DNA of 64,000 nt from positions 3,968,001 to 4,032,000 of the forward strand of contig OZ250179.1 of NCBI GenBank assembly GCA_965238125.1, in the 5' to 3' direction. The notes beneath the pieces are model-generated. The model worked only from the letters and a program-made list of their open reading frames with translations. It searched no databases and had not been told where the DNA came from. The DNA comes from UBA6623 sp965238125. Its GTDB lineage: Bacteria > Acidobacteriota > Terriglobia > Bryobacterales > UBA6623. Shown piece by piece: positions 42,914 to 52,838 of the stretch (position 1 is its first letter; each line of letters starts with the position of its first letter). A program made the translations under genes and the position numbers.

Positions 42914-45208
42914 ATGGCAACCAGCGGACAGACGAAAAACAGAGGCTCTTCCGGAAATGAGAGGAGATCGACCTGGTTTCCTAGGATTTTCTCAGTCCCG
43001 CGTCAAGTCGAAGCGCTTCCGTCTCTTCGGCTTCTTCTCTTCGGCTTCTTCTCAACGCTTTGGTTCGGCTTGGCTCTTTTCCGTCTGTGGGACTATCAGG
43101 TCTTACGTGTCGACCATTTCGCCGACAAGGCCAAGAAGCAGCACGAGGGAGTCATCAAGATCCGGGCCGCCCGCGGGATTATTTACGACCGCGCGGGTGA
43201 AAAGCTGGCCTTCAGTACGCCGGTCGACTCCATCGGCGTTTTTCCTCGGCGAGTCCCGAATCCCCAACTGACAGCGTCCTTGTTGGCTGAGGTGTTAGGC
43301 GCCGACGAGGACACGATCTTCAAGAAGTTGACAAGAACGCGCTTCCAGTGGATCAAGCGGTTGGCCGAGTCGGGAGAGGCGGCGCGAATTCGAAACCTAA
43401 GCTTGGCGGGGATTCATTTCGAAAAGGAAAGCAAGCGCCACTATCCGCACGGAACGGTGGCGTCGCACTTGTTGGGCGCGGTTGGGGTTGATCACAGCGG
43501 GCAGGCGGGGTTGGAGCAGTCATTCGAGGAAGTACTGCAGGGTCGACCGGGTTTGCGGCTGGTGCAATACGACGCGCGGCGCAGCTACTACGCAGGCCGA
43601 GTTCTCGAAGAGCCGGTAGCGGGCGCGGACCTGGTTCTGACGATCGATCATCGGATTCAGGTGTTGGCTGAGCGGGGACTTGCCCGCGCCATCGAGGCGA
43701 CGCAGTCGATCGCGGGGTCGATTGTCGTGATGGACCCGAACAACGGAGAACTCTTGGCCGTGGCCAATCGGCCGACGTTCGACCCAAACCGCAGAGTCCG
43801 CGACGCCAAGCAACTGGAGAGACGGAACAACTACGCTCTGAGCCATTTGATCGAGCCGGGGTCTAGTTTCAAGTTTGTGCCGATTGCGGCGGCCCTCGAG
43901 GAAGGGTTGGCAACGCCGGATGAGATGCTGGACTGCCAGATGGGCGCGATCTATATCGGTTCGCGAAGGGTGCGGGATCACAAGCCCTTCGGCATGCTCT
44001 CGGTCAGCCATATTCTGGCGAATTCGAGCAACGTCGGCACAATCAAGCTGGGACAGCGGCTGGAGCCGGAGCGGCTTTACGCTTACGCGCGAAAATTCGG
44101 GTTCGGTGAAAAAACGGGGTTGCCGTTGCCTGGAGACGTGGCCGGCTTGCTGCGTCCGCCCGAGCGGTGGACCGCGGACTCGATGGGCTCGGTTCCGATC
44201 GGTCAAGAGATCGGCGTGACGACGATCCAGTTGGCACGAGCTGTCTCGGTGATCGCTAACGGCGGGATGTTGGTTAAGCCCGTAGTGGTGCAGTCGGTGC
44301 GGTACCCCGGAGGGCTCGATGAGCCGCTGTTGCGGGAGGCGCAGAAGCGGGTGATTTCCGCGGAGACGGCGGCGAAGATGCGGGCGATGATGGAGGGCGT
44401 CGTGCAGGCCGGAACCGGTCGATTGGCCCGCACGCAGGGGTACCGAGTAGGTGGGAAGACGGGGACAGCGCAAAAGGTCGACCCCGAAACCGGTGCTTAC
44501 TCCCGAACGGCGTATTTGCCAAATTTTGCCGGGTTCGCCCCAGTCAATAATCCCTCGATCGTTGTCGTGATTGTGCTGGATTCGCCGGTAGGAAAGTATT
44601 ATGGGGGTAGTGTCGCCGCGCCGGTATTTCCCGCGCTCGCGATGCAAGCGTTGCGCTTTCGCGACGTGCCGCCGGAGTTGCCCCTGACGCCCAGGCGGCC
44701 CGAAGTTTCGCGGGTCGCCGAAGAGATCTTGGCCGATTTCGCGCCCGACGGGGAGGCCGGTCAACAGGAGCCCCTCATGCAATCGACGCACTACGGGACG
44801 TCGGCCGGCGCTGTTTGGGTAGCCGTATCGGCGCGGCCGGTTTCAGGTCAAGCCGCGGACGGCGCTCAAAGAAACTCTGGGGCCGCGTCTTGGTTAGGGG
44901 AAGCCCCCGTCTCCGACATGGGGCCGGGTCAAGGCGAGGCAGTCCAACCCGACCCCGAGGAGGCGGTTGAGCTTGAACGGGCCGAGCCCGTGGCGGTGCA
45001 GGTTGCGGCCCGGGTTGTTCCGGATTTTCGGGGTATGACGGTGCGTGAGGCGGTGGCACTGGCGGCCGACCGCAGTCTCGAAATCAACCTAATGGGGAGT
45101 GGTTTCGCCCGCCGTCAACGGCCGGTCGCGGGCTTGCCGGCCCCGCCCGGCCAACGCATCGCGATTCAGTTTTCGCCCTCCGAGATGGCGGCGCATGACG
45201 GCAAATGA
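42914..45208 (+). CDS. ftsI: Penicillin-binding protein, septal transpeptidase (FtsI/PBP3 type) with PASTA domain
   Basis: The 764-residue protein has an N-terminal membrane anchor (about 38-60), a dimerisation domain beginning IRAARGIIYDRAGEKLAFST, and a transpeptidase domain. Active-site motifs are SSFK (Ser317 in EPGSSFKFVP), SSN (LANSSNVGTIKLG) and KTG (GGKTGTAQKVDPE). A C-terminal PASTA-type domain (VVPDFRGMTVREAVALAADR) follows an Ala/Glu-rich linker. It cross-links septal peptidoglycan with FtsW. Its stop overlaps murE by 4 bp. Confidence 0.96.
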   Translation: MATSGQTKNRGSSGNERRSTWFPRIFSVPRQVEALPSLRLLLFGFFSTLWFGLALFRLWDYQVLRVDHFADKAKKQHEGVIKIRAARGIIYDRAGEKLAFSTPVDSIGVFPRRVPNPQLTASLLAEVLGADEDTIFKKLTRTRFQWIKRLAESGEAARIRNLSLAGIHFEKESKRHYPHGTVASHLLGAVGVDHSGQAGLEQSFEEVLQGRPGLRLVQYDARRSYYAGRVLEEPVAGADLVLTIDHRIQVLAERGLARAIEATQSIAGSIVVMDPNNGELLAVANRPTFDPNRRVRDAKQLERRNNYALSHLIEPGSSFKFVPIAAALEEGLATPDEMLDCQMGAIYIGSRRVRDHKPFGMLSVSHILANSSNVGTIKLGQRLEPERLYAYARKFGFGEKTGLPLPGDVAGLLRPPERWTADSMGSVPIGQEIGVTTIQLARAVSVIANGGMLVKPVVVQSVRYPGGLDEPLLREAQKRVISAETAAKMRAMMEGVVQAGTGRLARTQGYRVGGKTGTAQKVDPETGAYSRTAYLPNFAGFAPVNNPSIVVVIVLDSPVGKYYGGSVAAPVFPALAMQALRFRDVPPELPLTPRRPEVSRVAEEILADFAPDGEAGQQEPLMQSTHYGTSAGAVWVAVSARPVSGQAADGAQRNSGAASWLGEAPVSDMGPGQGEAVQPDPEEAVELERAEPVAVQVAARVVPDFRGMTVREAVALAADRSLEINLMGSGFARRQRPVAGLPAPPGQRIAIQFSPSEMAAHDGK

Positions 45209-46686
45209 CGGTAAGCGAGTTGTTTGGCGAGCATTTACTTCAAACGACCTGTGGCGATCGTGAGGTTGCCGGGCTGCAATATGATTCCCGCCGGGTACGG
45301 GACGGCGAGCTGTTTTTCGCTTTCGCCGGGGAGAGGGTGGACGGGCATCGCTTCGCGGATACGGCGTTGGGATCCGGGGCGGCCGCAGTCGTAAGCGAGC
45401 GTGAGGCGCCGCTGGAATCCACCGGGCGCTGGGTTCAGGTAAAGCACGGCCGACGTGCGATGGCGGCGGCGGCGCTGGAATTTTACGGACGTCCCGATCG
45501 GCGCTTGCGGTTGACCGGCGTGACCGGGACCAACGGCAAGACCACGACGGTTTACTTGATTGACGCGATTCTCCGCGCGGCGGGAATGACCACGGCGCGT
45601 ATCGGCACGGTCGACCACACGATCGCCGGGCGGCGAGTGGCGGCGGTCAATACGACACCGGAGTCTCTTGACTTGGTGCGTTATTTCGATGAGTTGATCC
45701 AGCAGGGCGGCACGCACGCGACGTTGGAGGTCTCCTCGCACGCCTTGTCTTTGGGACGGGTTTACGGCATGGATTTTCACGCCGCCGTGTTTACGAATTT
45801 GTCACGCGATCATCTGGATTTTCACGGAGATATGAAAAGCTACGGGCAAGCGAAACGGAGTCTGTTTGAAGGGGCGGGCGGGGCGCCTCCGCGTTTCACC
45901 GTGGTCAACCGGGACGACCCGATGGGAAAAGATCTTCTGAACATTGACGGCTTGATTCCGCTGAGCTACGGACGATCGCGGGATTGCATGGTTTACGCCG
46001 AGCGGGTGACGGCCGATTTCTCTGGGCTGAGAATGCGGGTCGTAACGCCGGAGGGCGAATTTGACGTCACCTCGCGACTTTGCGGGGCGTTCAATGTGCT
46101 GAACATCCTCGCCGCGACCGGGACGGCTGTTCGATACGGGATTCCCCCGAAGACGATTGCGCGGGGGGTCGAGCAGTGCGAATCCGTCGCCGGACGTTTT
46201 GAGACGGTCGACGTGGGTCAACCGTTCGCCGTCGTGGTTGATTATGCGCACACGGCTGACGCTTTGGAGAACGTGATCGGCGCGGCCAGGGCCTTGCTGA
46301 ACGTCGAGCAAGGGCGAGGACGGATTCTGACGTTGTTTGGGTGCGGGGGCGATCGCGACCGAGGTAAGCGTCCGCCGATGGGAGAAATTGCCGGAAAACT
46401 CAGTGACCTTGTAATTCTTACATCGGACAACCCGCGCAGCGAAGACCCGCTGAATATTATCAACGACGTTCTGGCCGGACTGAAAAAGGTCGATGTTCGG
46501 TACGAACTGGAGCCGGACCGGGGTGAGGCGATTCGGAAAGTGTTGAAAGAAGCGCGGCAGGGCGATGTTGTGCTCTTGGCGGGCAAGGGCCACGAAGCCT
46601 ATCAGACGGTTGGTACGGAGAAGATTCCATTTGATGATCGAGAAACGGCCCGGGACGTGCTGGGAGAGATGGGCTATCGGGCTTGA
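45205..46686 (+). CDS. murE: UDP-MurNAc-tripeptide synthetase (meso-DAP adding)
   Basis: The 493-residue Mur ligase adds meso-diaminopimelate to UDP-MurNAc-L-Ala-D-Glu using ATP. The P-loop is TGVTGTNGKTTTVYLIDAIL near residue 110. A carbamylated Lys is expected in SYGQAKRSLF near residue 218. The DAP-specificity motif DNPR occurs in TSDNPRSEDPLNIIND, near residue 412. Overlap with ftsI (ATGA) implies translational coupling. The DNPR motif supports a Gram-negative type peptide. Confidence 0.97.
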   Translation: MTVSELFGEHLLQTTCGDREVAGLQYDSRRVRDGELFFAFAGERVDGHRFADTALGSGAAAVVSEREAPLESTGRWVQVKHGRRAMAAAALEFYGRPDRRLRLTGVTGTNGKTTTVYLIDAILRAAGMTTARIGTVDHTIAGRRVAAVNTTPESLDLVRYFDELIQQGGTHATLEVSSHALSLGRVYGMDFHAAVFTNLSRDHLDFHGDMKSYGQAKRSLFEGAGGAPPRFTVVNRDDPMGKDLLNIDGLIPLSYGRSRDCMVYAERVTADFSGLRMRVVTPEGEFDVTSRLCGAFNVLNILAATGTAVRYGIPPKTIARGVEQCESVAGRFETVDVGQPFAVVVDYAHTADALENVIGAARALLNVEQGRGRILTLFGCGGDRDRGKRPPMGEIAGKLSDLVILTSDNPRSEDPLNIINDVLAGLKKVDVRYELEPDRGEAIRKVLKEARQGDVVLLAGKGHEAYQTVGTEKIPFDDRETARDVLGEMGYRA

Positions 46687-46734
46687 CGGACGCGAGCCGG
46701 CGCTTAGGCCGCTCGGTACTCGACGCGGTAAGGG

Positions 46735-48123
46735 ATGAAGTTCATGCTTTCTGAAATCGCCGGTTGGCTCGGAGCGAAGCCGGCGGCGGCGGCGGATCAG
46801 GAGGTGGCCGGATATTCGATCGATACGCGCACGGTCGGTGAAGGTGAACTCTTCTTCGCTATACGCGGCTCGGGTCGAGACGGACACGACTACGTCCGGA
46901 CGGCTTTTGATCGTGGAGCGTGCGCGGCGGTTGTTCGGTCCGCGTGGGCGGCTGAAAACGAGGGCATCGGGCCCGTCTTGGCCGTGAAGGAGACGATCGA
47001 GGCGCTTGGCGCGGCGGCCCGTCAGGCGCGGCGTCAGTGGGGACGTCCGCTGGCGGCTGTTACGGGAAGCAATGGAAAGACGACCACAAAGGACCTGATC
47101 GCCGCCATGCTCGAAACGAAATACCGAGTGGCGAAGTCGGCGGGCAATCTCAACAACGAGTTGGGTTTGCCGCTGTCGCTGTTGCGGTTCGATGAGGAAG
47201 CGGATGTCGGCGTTGCCGAGATGGGCATGAATCACGCCGGGGAAATTCGACGTCTAGCCTGCATGGCCGAGCCCACGGTGGGCGTGGTAACGAATGTCAA
47301 TGCGGTGCACTTGGAGCACTTTTCTTCCGTGGACGAAATTGCGTCCGCGAAGCAAGAGTTGATCGAGGAGTTGCCCTCCGAGGGAACGGCGGTGCTGAAC
47401 GGTGATGACCCGCGCGTTGCGTGGTTTCGGGAGGGGTTCGCCGGGAAGACAGTGACGTTCGGGCTCAATACGGAGGCGGATTTCAAGGCCGTTGATGTCG
47501 AGACTCTTGGTGCGGCCGGAGTTCGTTTTCGCCTCGATGCCGGGGGGGAGAGATTCGAGAGTTCGCTTCCAGGTCGGCACAACGTTTCGAATATCTTGGC
47601 GGCGTTGGCGACGGCATCGGTTTTCGACGTGGACGCCGAAGACGCCCGCGTGGCGGTGGCGAGTCTTCAGCCTTGCGGGATGAGAGGCGAAGTGTTTGGG
47701 CTCGGGGGTGTCACCGTGCTCAACGACTGCTACAACTCAAATCCGAAGGCGTTGTCGGAAATGTTGACGGTACTGCGCGAGACGCCGGCGAGACGTCGGG
47801 TAGCCGTATTGGGCGAGATGTTGGAGCTGGGTCCGGAATCGGCGGCATTGCATTACGAGGCGGGCCGGGAGGTGGCGGAAGCCGGCGTGGACGTTCTGGC
47901 GGCGGTGGGCGGGCACGCGGGGGAAATGATTGCCGGCGCGGTCGAGAGCGGTCTTTCGCGGGATTCAGCCTTTTCTTTCGAAAAGGTCGGGGCAGCGGGC
48001 GTCTTCCTGGCGAAAACAATCAGCGCGGGAGACGCGGTTCTGCTGAAGGCTTCGCGCGGCGTTGGTTTGGAGCGGGCTCTTGAGGCGTTGCGGCAGTCTC
48101 TGGAAAAGGCGGAGGGCGAGTAG
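46735..48123 (+). CDS. murF: UDP-MurNAc-tripeptide--D-Ala-D-Ala ligase
   Basis: The 462-residue Mur ligase completes the pentapeptide by adding D-Ala-D-Ala. The ATP loop is VTGSNGKTTTKDLIAAMLET near residue 115. The central block EMGMNHAGEIRRLACMAEPT and the VTNVNAVHLEHFSSVDEIAS region are family-typical. VLNDCYNSNPKALSEML lies in the C-terminal domain. A 48-bp gap separates it from murE, the widest gap so far in the cluster. No ddl gene is present in this cluster, so D-Ala-D-Ala must be made by an enzyme encoded elsewhere. Confidence 0.96.
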   Translation: MKFMLSEIAGWLGAKPAAAADQEVAGYSIDTRTVGEGELFFAIRGSGRDGHDYVRTAFDRGACAAVVRSAWAAENEGIGPVLAVKETIEALGAAARQARRQWGRPLAAVTGSNGKTTTKDLIAAMLETKYRVAKSAGNLNNELGLPLSLLRFDEEADVGVAEMGMNHAGEIRRLACMAEPTVGVVTNVNAVHLEHFSSVDEIASAKQELIEELPSEGTAVLNGDDPRVAWFREGFAGKTVTFGLNTEADFKAVDVETLGAAGVRFRLDAGGERFESSLPGRHNVSNILAALATASVFDVDAEDARVAVASLQPCGMRGEVFGLGGVTVLNDCYNSNPKALSEMLTVLRETPARRRVAVLGEMLELGPESAALHYEAGREVAEAGVDVLAAVGGHAGEMIAGAVESGLSRDSAFSFEKVGAAGVFLAKTISAGDAVLLKASRGVGLERALEALRQSLEKAEGE

Positions 48124-48127
48124 GTCC

Positions 48128-49261
48128 ATGTTGTATTACTTGCTTTTCGAACAACTGTTTCCTCTCTTCAGCCCGTTTCGGGTGTTCAGTTATATCACCG
48201 TTCGGACGGCGATGGCGGGGATGACGGCGCTCGGTTTGGGGCTGATACTGGGGCCGTGGCTGATTCGGAAGCTGCGAGAGTCTCAGATTGGGCAGCATAT
48301 CCGCGAGGAGGGGCCCGAGTCCCATCAGCACAAGGCAGGCACGCCGACCATGGGTGGGTTGTTGATCTGCGCTTCGATCATCCTGCCGACGCTGCTGTGG
48401 GCGGACCTTAGCAATCTCTACGTTTGGCTGGCGCTTTTCGGCCTGGCGGGCTTTGCCGCGATCGGTTTCCTTGATGATTACGCCAAAGTACGCCATGGGC
48501 GTAATCTGGGCCTGCGGGCGAGGAGCAAAATCGCGTTGCAAGTGCTCGTGACGCTGGTGATTGCCGGTACTCTCGCACGATTCCATGCCGAGGGAAGTTA
48601 CGACGCCGGCATTGTCTTGCCCTTTTTCAAGAACCTTCGGCCGGACCCGGTCATCGATTCGTTGCTTGGGAACGCGTACACCTATCCGTTGGCTTTCGGC
48701 GTGTTTTTTGTGTTTCTGTTCTTAGTCTTGGTGGGGGCGTCGAACGCGGTCAACTTGACCGATGGGTTGGACGGGCTGGCGATCGGGTTGACGGTGATTT
48801 GCGCCGGGGCGCTGACGGTGCTGGCGTATGTCGCGGGGCACCGAGAGTTCGCCGCCTACCTGGATATCGCGCGCGTGCCGCAGGCGGCGGAGTTGACGAT
48901 TTTCTGCGGGGCGATGGTAGGGGCGAGTTTGGCGTTTCTTTGGTACAACGCCCACCCGGCGGAGATCTTCATGGGCGATGTCGGCTCGCTGGGTTTGGGC
49001 GGCGGGATGGCGACGGTAGCGGTGTTGGTCAAGCAGGAAATTCTGCTGCTGTTCGTGGGCGGCGTGTTTGTTGCCGAGGCGCTTTCGGTGATTTTGCAAG
49101 TGGCAAGTTTTAAGTTGCGCGGGAAACGGATCTTCAGGATGGCTCCGCTACACCATCACTTCGAGCAGTTAGGTTGGCCGGAGTCGAAGGTCATCGCGCG
49201 CTTTTGGATTGCCGGACTGGTTTGGGCGCTCTTCGCGCTGAGTACGCTGAAGCTGCGATGA
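48128..49261 (+). CDS. mraY: Phospho-MurNAc-pentapeptide transferase
   Basis: The 377-residue protein has about ten membrane helices. It transfers phospho-MurNAc-pentapeptide to undecaprenyl phosphate to give lipid I. Motifs: AGTPTMGGLLICASI near residue 72, IGFLDDYAKVRHGRNLGL near 115, NAVNLTDGLDGLAIGLTVI near 205, and MAPLHHHFEQLGWPESKVIA near the C-terminus. ATG 48128, 5 bp after murF, matches the family start (MLYYLLFEQL). Its stop overlaps murD (ATGA). Confidence 0.97.
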   Translation: MLYYLLFEQLFPLFSPFRVFSYITVRTAMAGMTALGLGLILGPWLIRKLRESQIGQHIREEGPESHQHKAGTPTMGGLLICASIILPTLLWADLSNLYVWLALFGLAGFAAIGFLDDYAKVRHGRNLGLRARSKIALQVLVTLVIAGTLARFHAEGSYDAGIVLPFFKNLRPDPVIDSLLGNAYTYPLAFGVFFVFLFLVLVGASNAVNLTDGLDGLAIGLTVICAGALTVLAYVAGHREFAAYLDIARVPQAAELTIFCGAMVGASLAFLWYNAHPAEIFMGDVGSLGLGGGMATVAVLVKQEILLLFVGGVFVAEALSVILQVASFKLRGKRIFRMAPLHHHFEQLGWPESKVIARFWIAGLVWALFALSTLKLR

Positions 49262-50589
49262 AAGTCGAAGGAAAGCGCGTGCTGGTCGTCGGACTGGGAA
49301 AGTCCGGGGAGGCCGCAGTGCGGTTCCTGCACGACCGAGGCGCAATCGTCACCGCCGCTGATGAAAAGTCGCGCCGGCAACTCGGCGAGGTTGGGGAAGC
49401 GGTTGCCGCCTTGGGCGTTGAGGTGCACGGCGGAGGACATAGGGAGGAGTTGTTTACCGGACAAGACCTGATTGTTCCCTCGCCCGGCGTGCCGTGGGAC
49501 TTGCCGGAACTCGGCAAGGCACGGGAGGCGGGTGTTGTTGTTGCCGGAGAATTGGAGATTGCGGCCGATTACTTACGCGGCCGCGTCGTAGGGGTGACGG
49601 GAACGAACGGTAAGACGACAACGACCTCGCTGATCGGGCACATTCTCGAAACCGCCGGGCGGCAGGTTCTGACCGGCGGCAATATCGGGCTACCGGTGTT
49701 GGCGATGGTAGAGGGCTCGACGGCGGAGACTTGGAATGTTGTGGAGCTTTCAAGTTTTCAGCTGGAAGCTATGACACATTTTCGGAGTCACATCGGCGTT
49801 GTTCTCAATGTGACGCCGGATCACTTGGATCGACACGGGACTTTCGAAGCCTACAGCGCGTCCAAGCGGCGTTTGGTCGAAGGGCAGACCGAAGACGATG
49901 TGCTGGTCACAAACAAAGACGACGAGGTTTGCCGGACTTTTGCCGAGGCCGCCCGCGGGAGCGTCACATGGTTCAGCAGGACGCTCGACGTTGGGCGGGG
50001 AGCTTGTGTTCGAGACGGTTGGATTGTCTGTGACGGCACGCGCGTGACCGAGATGCTGTTGGGGATTCGAGGCGATCACAACTTGGAGAACGCGCTGGCG
50101 GCGGTCGCGGCGTGTCGGCGGGCGGGCGCACCTCCGGCAAAGATCGCCGAGGGGCTACGAAGCTTTCGCCCGCTGGAGCACCGCTTGGAGTTCGTGCGTG
50201 AAATCGACGGTGTTGCCTATTACAACGACTCGAAGGCGACGAACGTTGACGCGGCCCTGAAAGCGATTGAAGCATTTGAGGGCGGGCTGTGGGTAATTCT
50301 CGGCGGCAAGGACAAGGGAAACGACTACAGCATGCTACGGGAGTCATTGGCAACGAGGGCTCGGGCCGGCTTGCTGATCGGCGCGAGCGCCGACAAGATC
50401 GCACAGCAGTTGGAAGGATCGGTTGAAACCGAGCAGGTCGAGACGCTGGAGCGAGCGGTGGCCCGCGCCCATGAGCGGGCCCGAAGCGGTGACACGGTTC
50501 TGCTGGCGCCGGCGTGCGCGAGTTTCGACCAATTCGCCAATTACGAGGAGCGCGGGAGGAAGTTCAAGGATTTCGTTCAGGGTCTCTAG
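49258..50589 (+). CDS. murD: UDP-MurNAc-L-alanine--D-glutamate ligase
   Basis: The 443-residue Mur ligase starts at ATG 49258, overlapping the mraY stop. The N-terminal Rossmann loop VLVVGLGKSGEAAVRFLHDR binds UDP-substrate, and the ATP loop is VGVTGTNGKTTTTSLIGHIL near residue 112. VTPDHLDRHGTFEAYSASKR contains the carbamylated Lys region. YYNDSKATNVDAALKAIEAF is in the C-terminal domain. It adds D-Glu in the cytoplasm. Confidence 0.97.
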   Translation: MKVEGKRVLVVGLGKSGEAAVRFLHDRGAIVTAADEKSRRQLGEVGEAVAALGVEVHGGGHREELFTGQDLIVPSPGVPWDLPELGKAREAGVVVAGELEIAADYLRGRVVGVTGTNGKTTTTSLIGHILETAGRQVLTGGNIGLPVLAMVEGSTAETWNVVELSSFQLEAMTHFRSHIGVVLNVTPDHLDRHGTFEAYSASKRRLVEGQTEDDVLVTNKDDEVCRTFAEAARGSVTWFSRTLDVGRGACVRDGWIVCDGTRVTEMLLGIRGDHNLENALAAVAACRRAGAPPAKIAEGLRSFRPLEHRLEFVREIDGVAYYNDSKATNVDAALKAIEAFEGGLWVILGGKDKGNDYSMLRESLATRARAGLLIGASADKIAQQLEGSVETEQVETLERAVARAHERARSGDTVLLAPACASFDQFANYEERGRKFKDFVQGL

Positions 50590-50598
50590 GAAACCGCT

Positions 50599-51675
50599 AT
50601 GCCGAAACCTCTCAAGTGTGACCGGGTACTTTGCGCCGTGATCCTCGGATTGACATTTTTCGGGTTGATCATGGTGTTCAGCGCGACGACAGGCAGTGCG
50701 AATGGATCGATGCGGTTCGTAATCAGGCAGTCGATCGCGGTCGGGACCGGGCTGTTGGCGATGCGGGTATTGATGTTTCTGGACTACCACCGATTGGTGA
50801 GTCCGCGCGCGGTGTTCTTTTTCTCGGGCGGCGTGATCACGCTCTTGTCCGCTGTCTTGTTCGTGGCACAGACGGGGAACACGAATCGATTCTTGAAGCT
50901 GTGGGTTTTCTCGGTCCAGCCATCGGAGTTCGCTAAGTTGGCGGCGGTGCTTTTCTTGGCCTACTACCTGGCCAGGAGGCGGGAACAGTTGCATGATTGG
51001 CGGACCCTGGGGGCGGTCTGGCTGCTTGTCGCGGTTTTGTGCGGCTTGATCGTCGGTGGCCGGGATCTCGGCACGGCGGTGCTGGTGATGGTGATCGCGG
51101 CGGTAGTCTTGTTTGTGGCGGGTTTGCAGCGTCGCTATTTCGTGATCGCGGCCGCAGCGGCGCTCGTGTTGGTCATTCCGGCGGTGTTGAGTGAGCCCTA
51201 CCGCCTGGAAAGGGTGATGACTTTCTTGAACCCTGAAAGCGACCCGCTCGGGGCGGGTTATCAAATCAACCAATCGCAGATCGCGGTTGCGACGGGCGGA
51301 TGGGTTGGTCAGGGCCTGATGGCGGGCAAGCAGAAGATGGATTTTCTGCCTGCCGCGCACAATGATTTCATCTTTGCGGTGATTTGCGAGGAGCTTGGGT
51401 TTGTTGGCGGCGTCGCGGTGATCATGGCGTTTCTGGTGATTCTTTGGCGCGGCATCACCGTGGCGGTACGCGCGCCGGACTTAATGGGGCGCTACCTTGC
51501 CGTGGGCATTACGGCGATGGTTGTTGGCCAAGCGATGATCAATCTCGGCGTTGTGTTGGCGCTGTTGCCGACCAAGGGACTGCCTTTGCCCTTCATTAGC
51601 TATGGAGGGACCGCCGTCGCGACAGCCCTGGCGTCGTCGGGTATTTTGCTGAATGTGAGTCAGCAGACGGAATAG
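50599..51675 (+). CDS. ftsW: SEDS-family septal glycosyltransferase FtsW
   Basis: The 358-residue protein has about ten membrane helices. SEDS motifs: WVFSVQPSEFAKLAAVLFLA near residue 105, the loop with KQKMDFLPAAHNDFIFAVICEE near 240, and LPFISYGGTAVATALASSGI near the C-terminus. FtsW polymerises glycan strands from lipid II together with the septal transpeptidase encoded upstream. It begins 9 bp after murD. Position between murD and murG is classical. Confidence 0.96.
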   Translation: MPKPLKCDRVLCAVILGLTFFGLIMVFSATTGSANGSMRFVIRQSIAVGTGLLAMRVLMFLDYHRLVSPRAVFFFSGGVITLLSAVLFVAQTGNTNRFLKLWVFSVQPSEFAKLAAVLFLAYYLARRREQLHDWRTLGAVWLLVAVLCGLIVGGRDLGTAVLVMVIAAVVLFVAGLQRRYFVIAAAAALVLVIPAVLSEPYRLERVMTFLNPESDPLGAGYQINQSQIAVATGGWVGQGLMAGKQKMDFLPAAHNDFIFAVICEELGFVGGVAVIMAFLVILWRGITVAVRAPDLMGRYLAVGITAMVVGQAMINLGVVLALLPTKGLPLPFISYGGTAVATALASSGILLNVSQQTE

Positions 51676-51710
51676 AGGCAACGCGGATTCGGCGAAAGTC
51701 GAGAAATGCG

Positions 51711-52811
51711 GTGCGGGAGGCGACGAAACAGCGCACGTTCTTGATTGCGGCGGGCGGGACCGGAGGGCACGTCATCCCCGGAATCGCCATAGCCGAGGAA
51801 TTGCGCGCGAGAGGTCATCGCTGCATTTTTGTGGGTACGCGCCGGGGCTTGGAAGGGAGGCTGGCTCCCGAGGCCGGTTTTGAGATTGAATTTCTCCGGG
51901 TCGGTCCGTGGAACGGAGTTTCGCCGCTGAGGCGACTGCGAACGTTGTTGGAGATGGCGCCGGGTTTGTTGGCGGCCGGCTCGATCTTGAAACGGAGGGG
52001 CGCGGCGGCGGTGCTGAGTTTGGGCGGATACTCCGCCGCGGCGATTGTGCTGACGGCGCTGGGAGGAGATATTCCAGTAGTGGTGCTGGAGCCGAATGCC
52101 AAGCCGGGGATGGTCAACCGCCTGGCGGGTCCTTTTGCGGCAAGGGCACTGACGGGTTTCGAGGAGGCTGTGCGTTACTTTCCGGCGGCGAGGTGTGAGG
52201 TAAGCGGCGTTCCGATTCGGCAGGCATTTTTTGAGGTGGAGTCGCGAAGAACACGGTCGCCTTTTACGGTCTTGGTCACGGGCGGGAGTTTGGGGTCGCG
52301 CCGACTGAATAGGGCCGCGATCGAGGCGGCTGTGATTTGGCGGGACCGCGGCAGTTGGCCGGGAATGCGACTTATCCATCAGACCGGGGAACGGGAGTAC
52401 GCGGAAGTCTGTTCGTTGTTCAATAAACAGGGGCTTGCGGTGGAAGTAGCCCCGTTTTTGCCGGACATGTCCGGCGCTTTCGCTGAAGCTGACATCGTTG
52501 TGTGCCGCGCCGGTGCCTCGACGGTGGCGGAGTTGAGCGCGGCCGGCAAGGCATCGGTGTTGGTGCCCTACCCCTTCGCGGCGGATCAACACCAGCTTGT
52601 CAACGCGCAAGCGATGGACGCGGCGGGCGCGGCGCGGCTGGTGATGGACCGGGATTTGGACGGAGAACGCTTGGTTGGCGAGGTGGAGGCCCTGATGGAC
52701 CGCCCCGACAAACTGACGACCATGGAAGAAGCGGCTCGAGGACGGGCTCGCCGGGGCGCGGTCGAAAAAGTAGCTGATCGGCTCGAACGCGCGGCCGGTG
52801 TGACGTCGTAG
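51711..52811 (+). CDS. murG: UDP-GlcNAc--MurNAc-(pentapeptide) transferase
   Basis: The 366-residue GT28-family glycosyltransferase converts lipid I to lipid II on the inner face of the membrane. The N-terminal glycine loop is AAGGTGGHVIPGIAIAEELR. VVLEPNAKPGMVNRLAGPF near residue 125, VTGGSLGSRRLNRAAIE near 190 and VVCRAGASTVAELSAAGKAS near 265 are the donor-binding regions. Start is GTG 51711, 35 bp after ftsW. Confidence 0.96.
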   Translation: MREATKQRTFLIAAGGTGGHVIPGIAIAEELRARGHRCIFVGTRRGLEGRLAPEAGFEIEFLRVGPWNGVSPLRRLRTLLEMAPGLLAAGSILKRRGAAAVLSLGGYSAAAIVLTALGGDIPVVVLEPNAKPGMVNRLAGPFAARALTGFEEAVRYFPAARCEVSGVPIRQAFFEVESRRTRSPFTVLVTGGSLGSRRLNRAAIEAAVIWRDRGSWPGMRLIHQTGEREYAEVCSLFNKQGLAVEVAPFLPDMSGAFAEADIVVCRAGASTVAELSAAGKASVLVPYPFAADQHQLVNAQAMDAAGAARLVMDRDLDGERLVGEVEALMDRPDKLTTMEEAARGRARRGAVEKVADRLERAAGVTS

Positions 52812-52838
52812 AGGTTTGCCCGAATATTGAAGCACAGC

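Noticed and set aside
43520..44791. 423-codon antisense frame inside ftsI and a 477-codon frame antisense to murE/murF
   Set aside because: High-GC antisense shadows of well-identified genes, with no family resemblance of their own.
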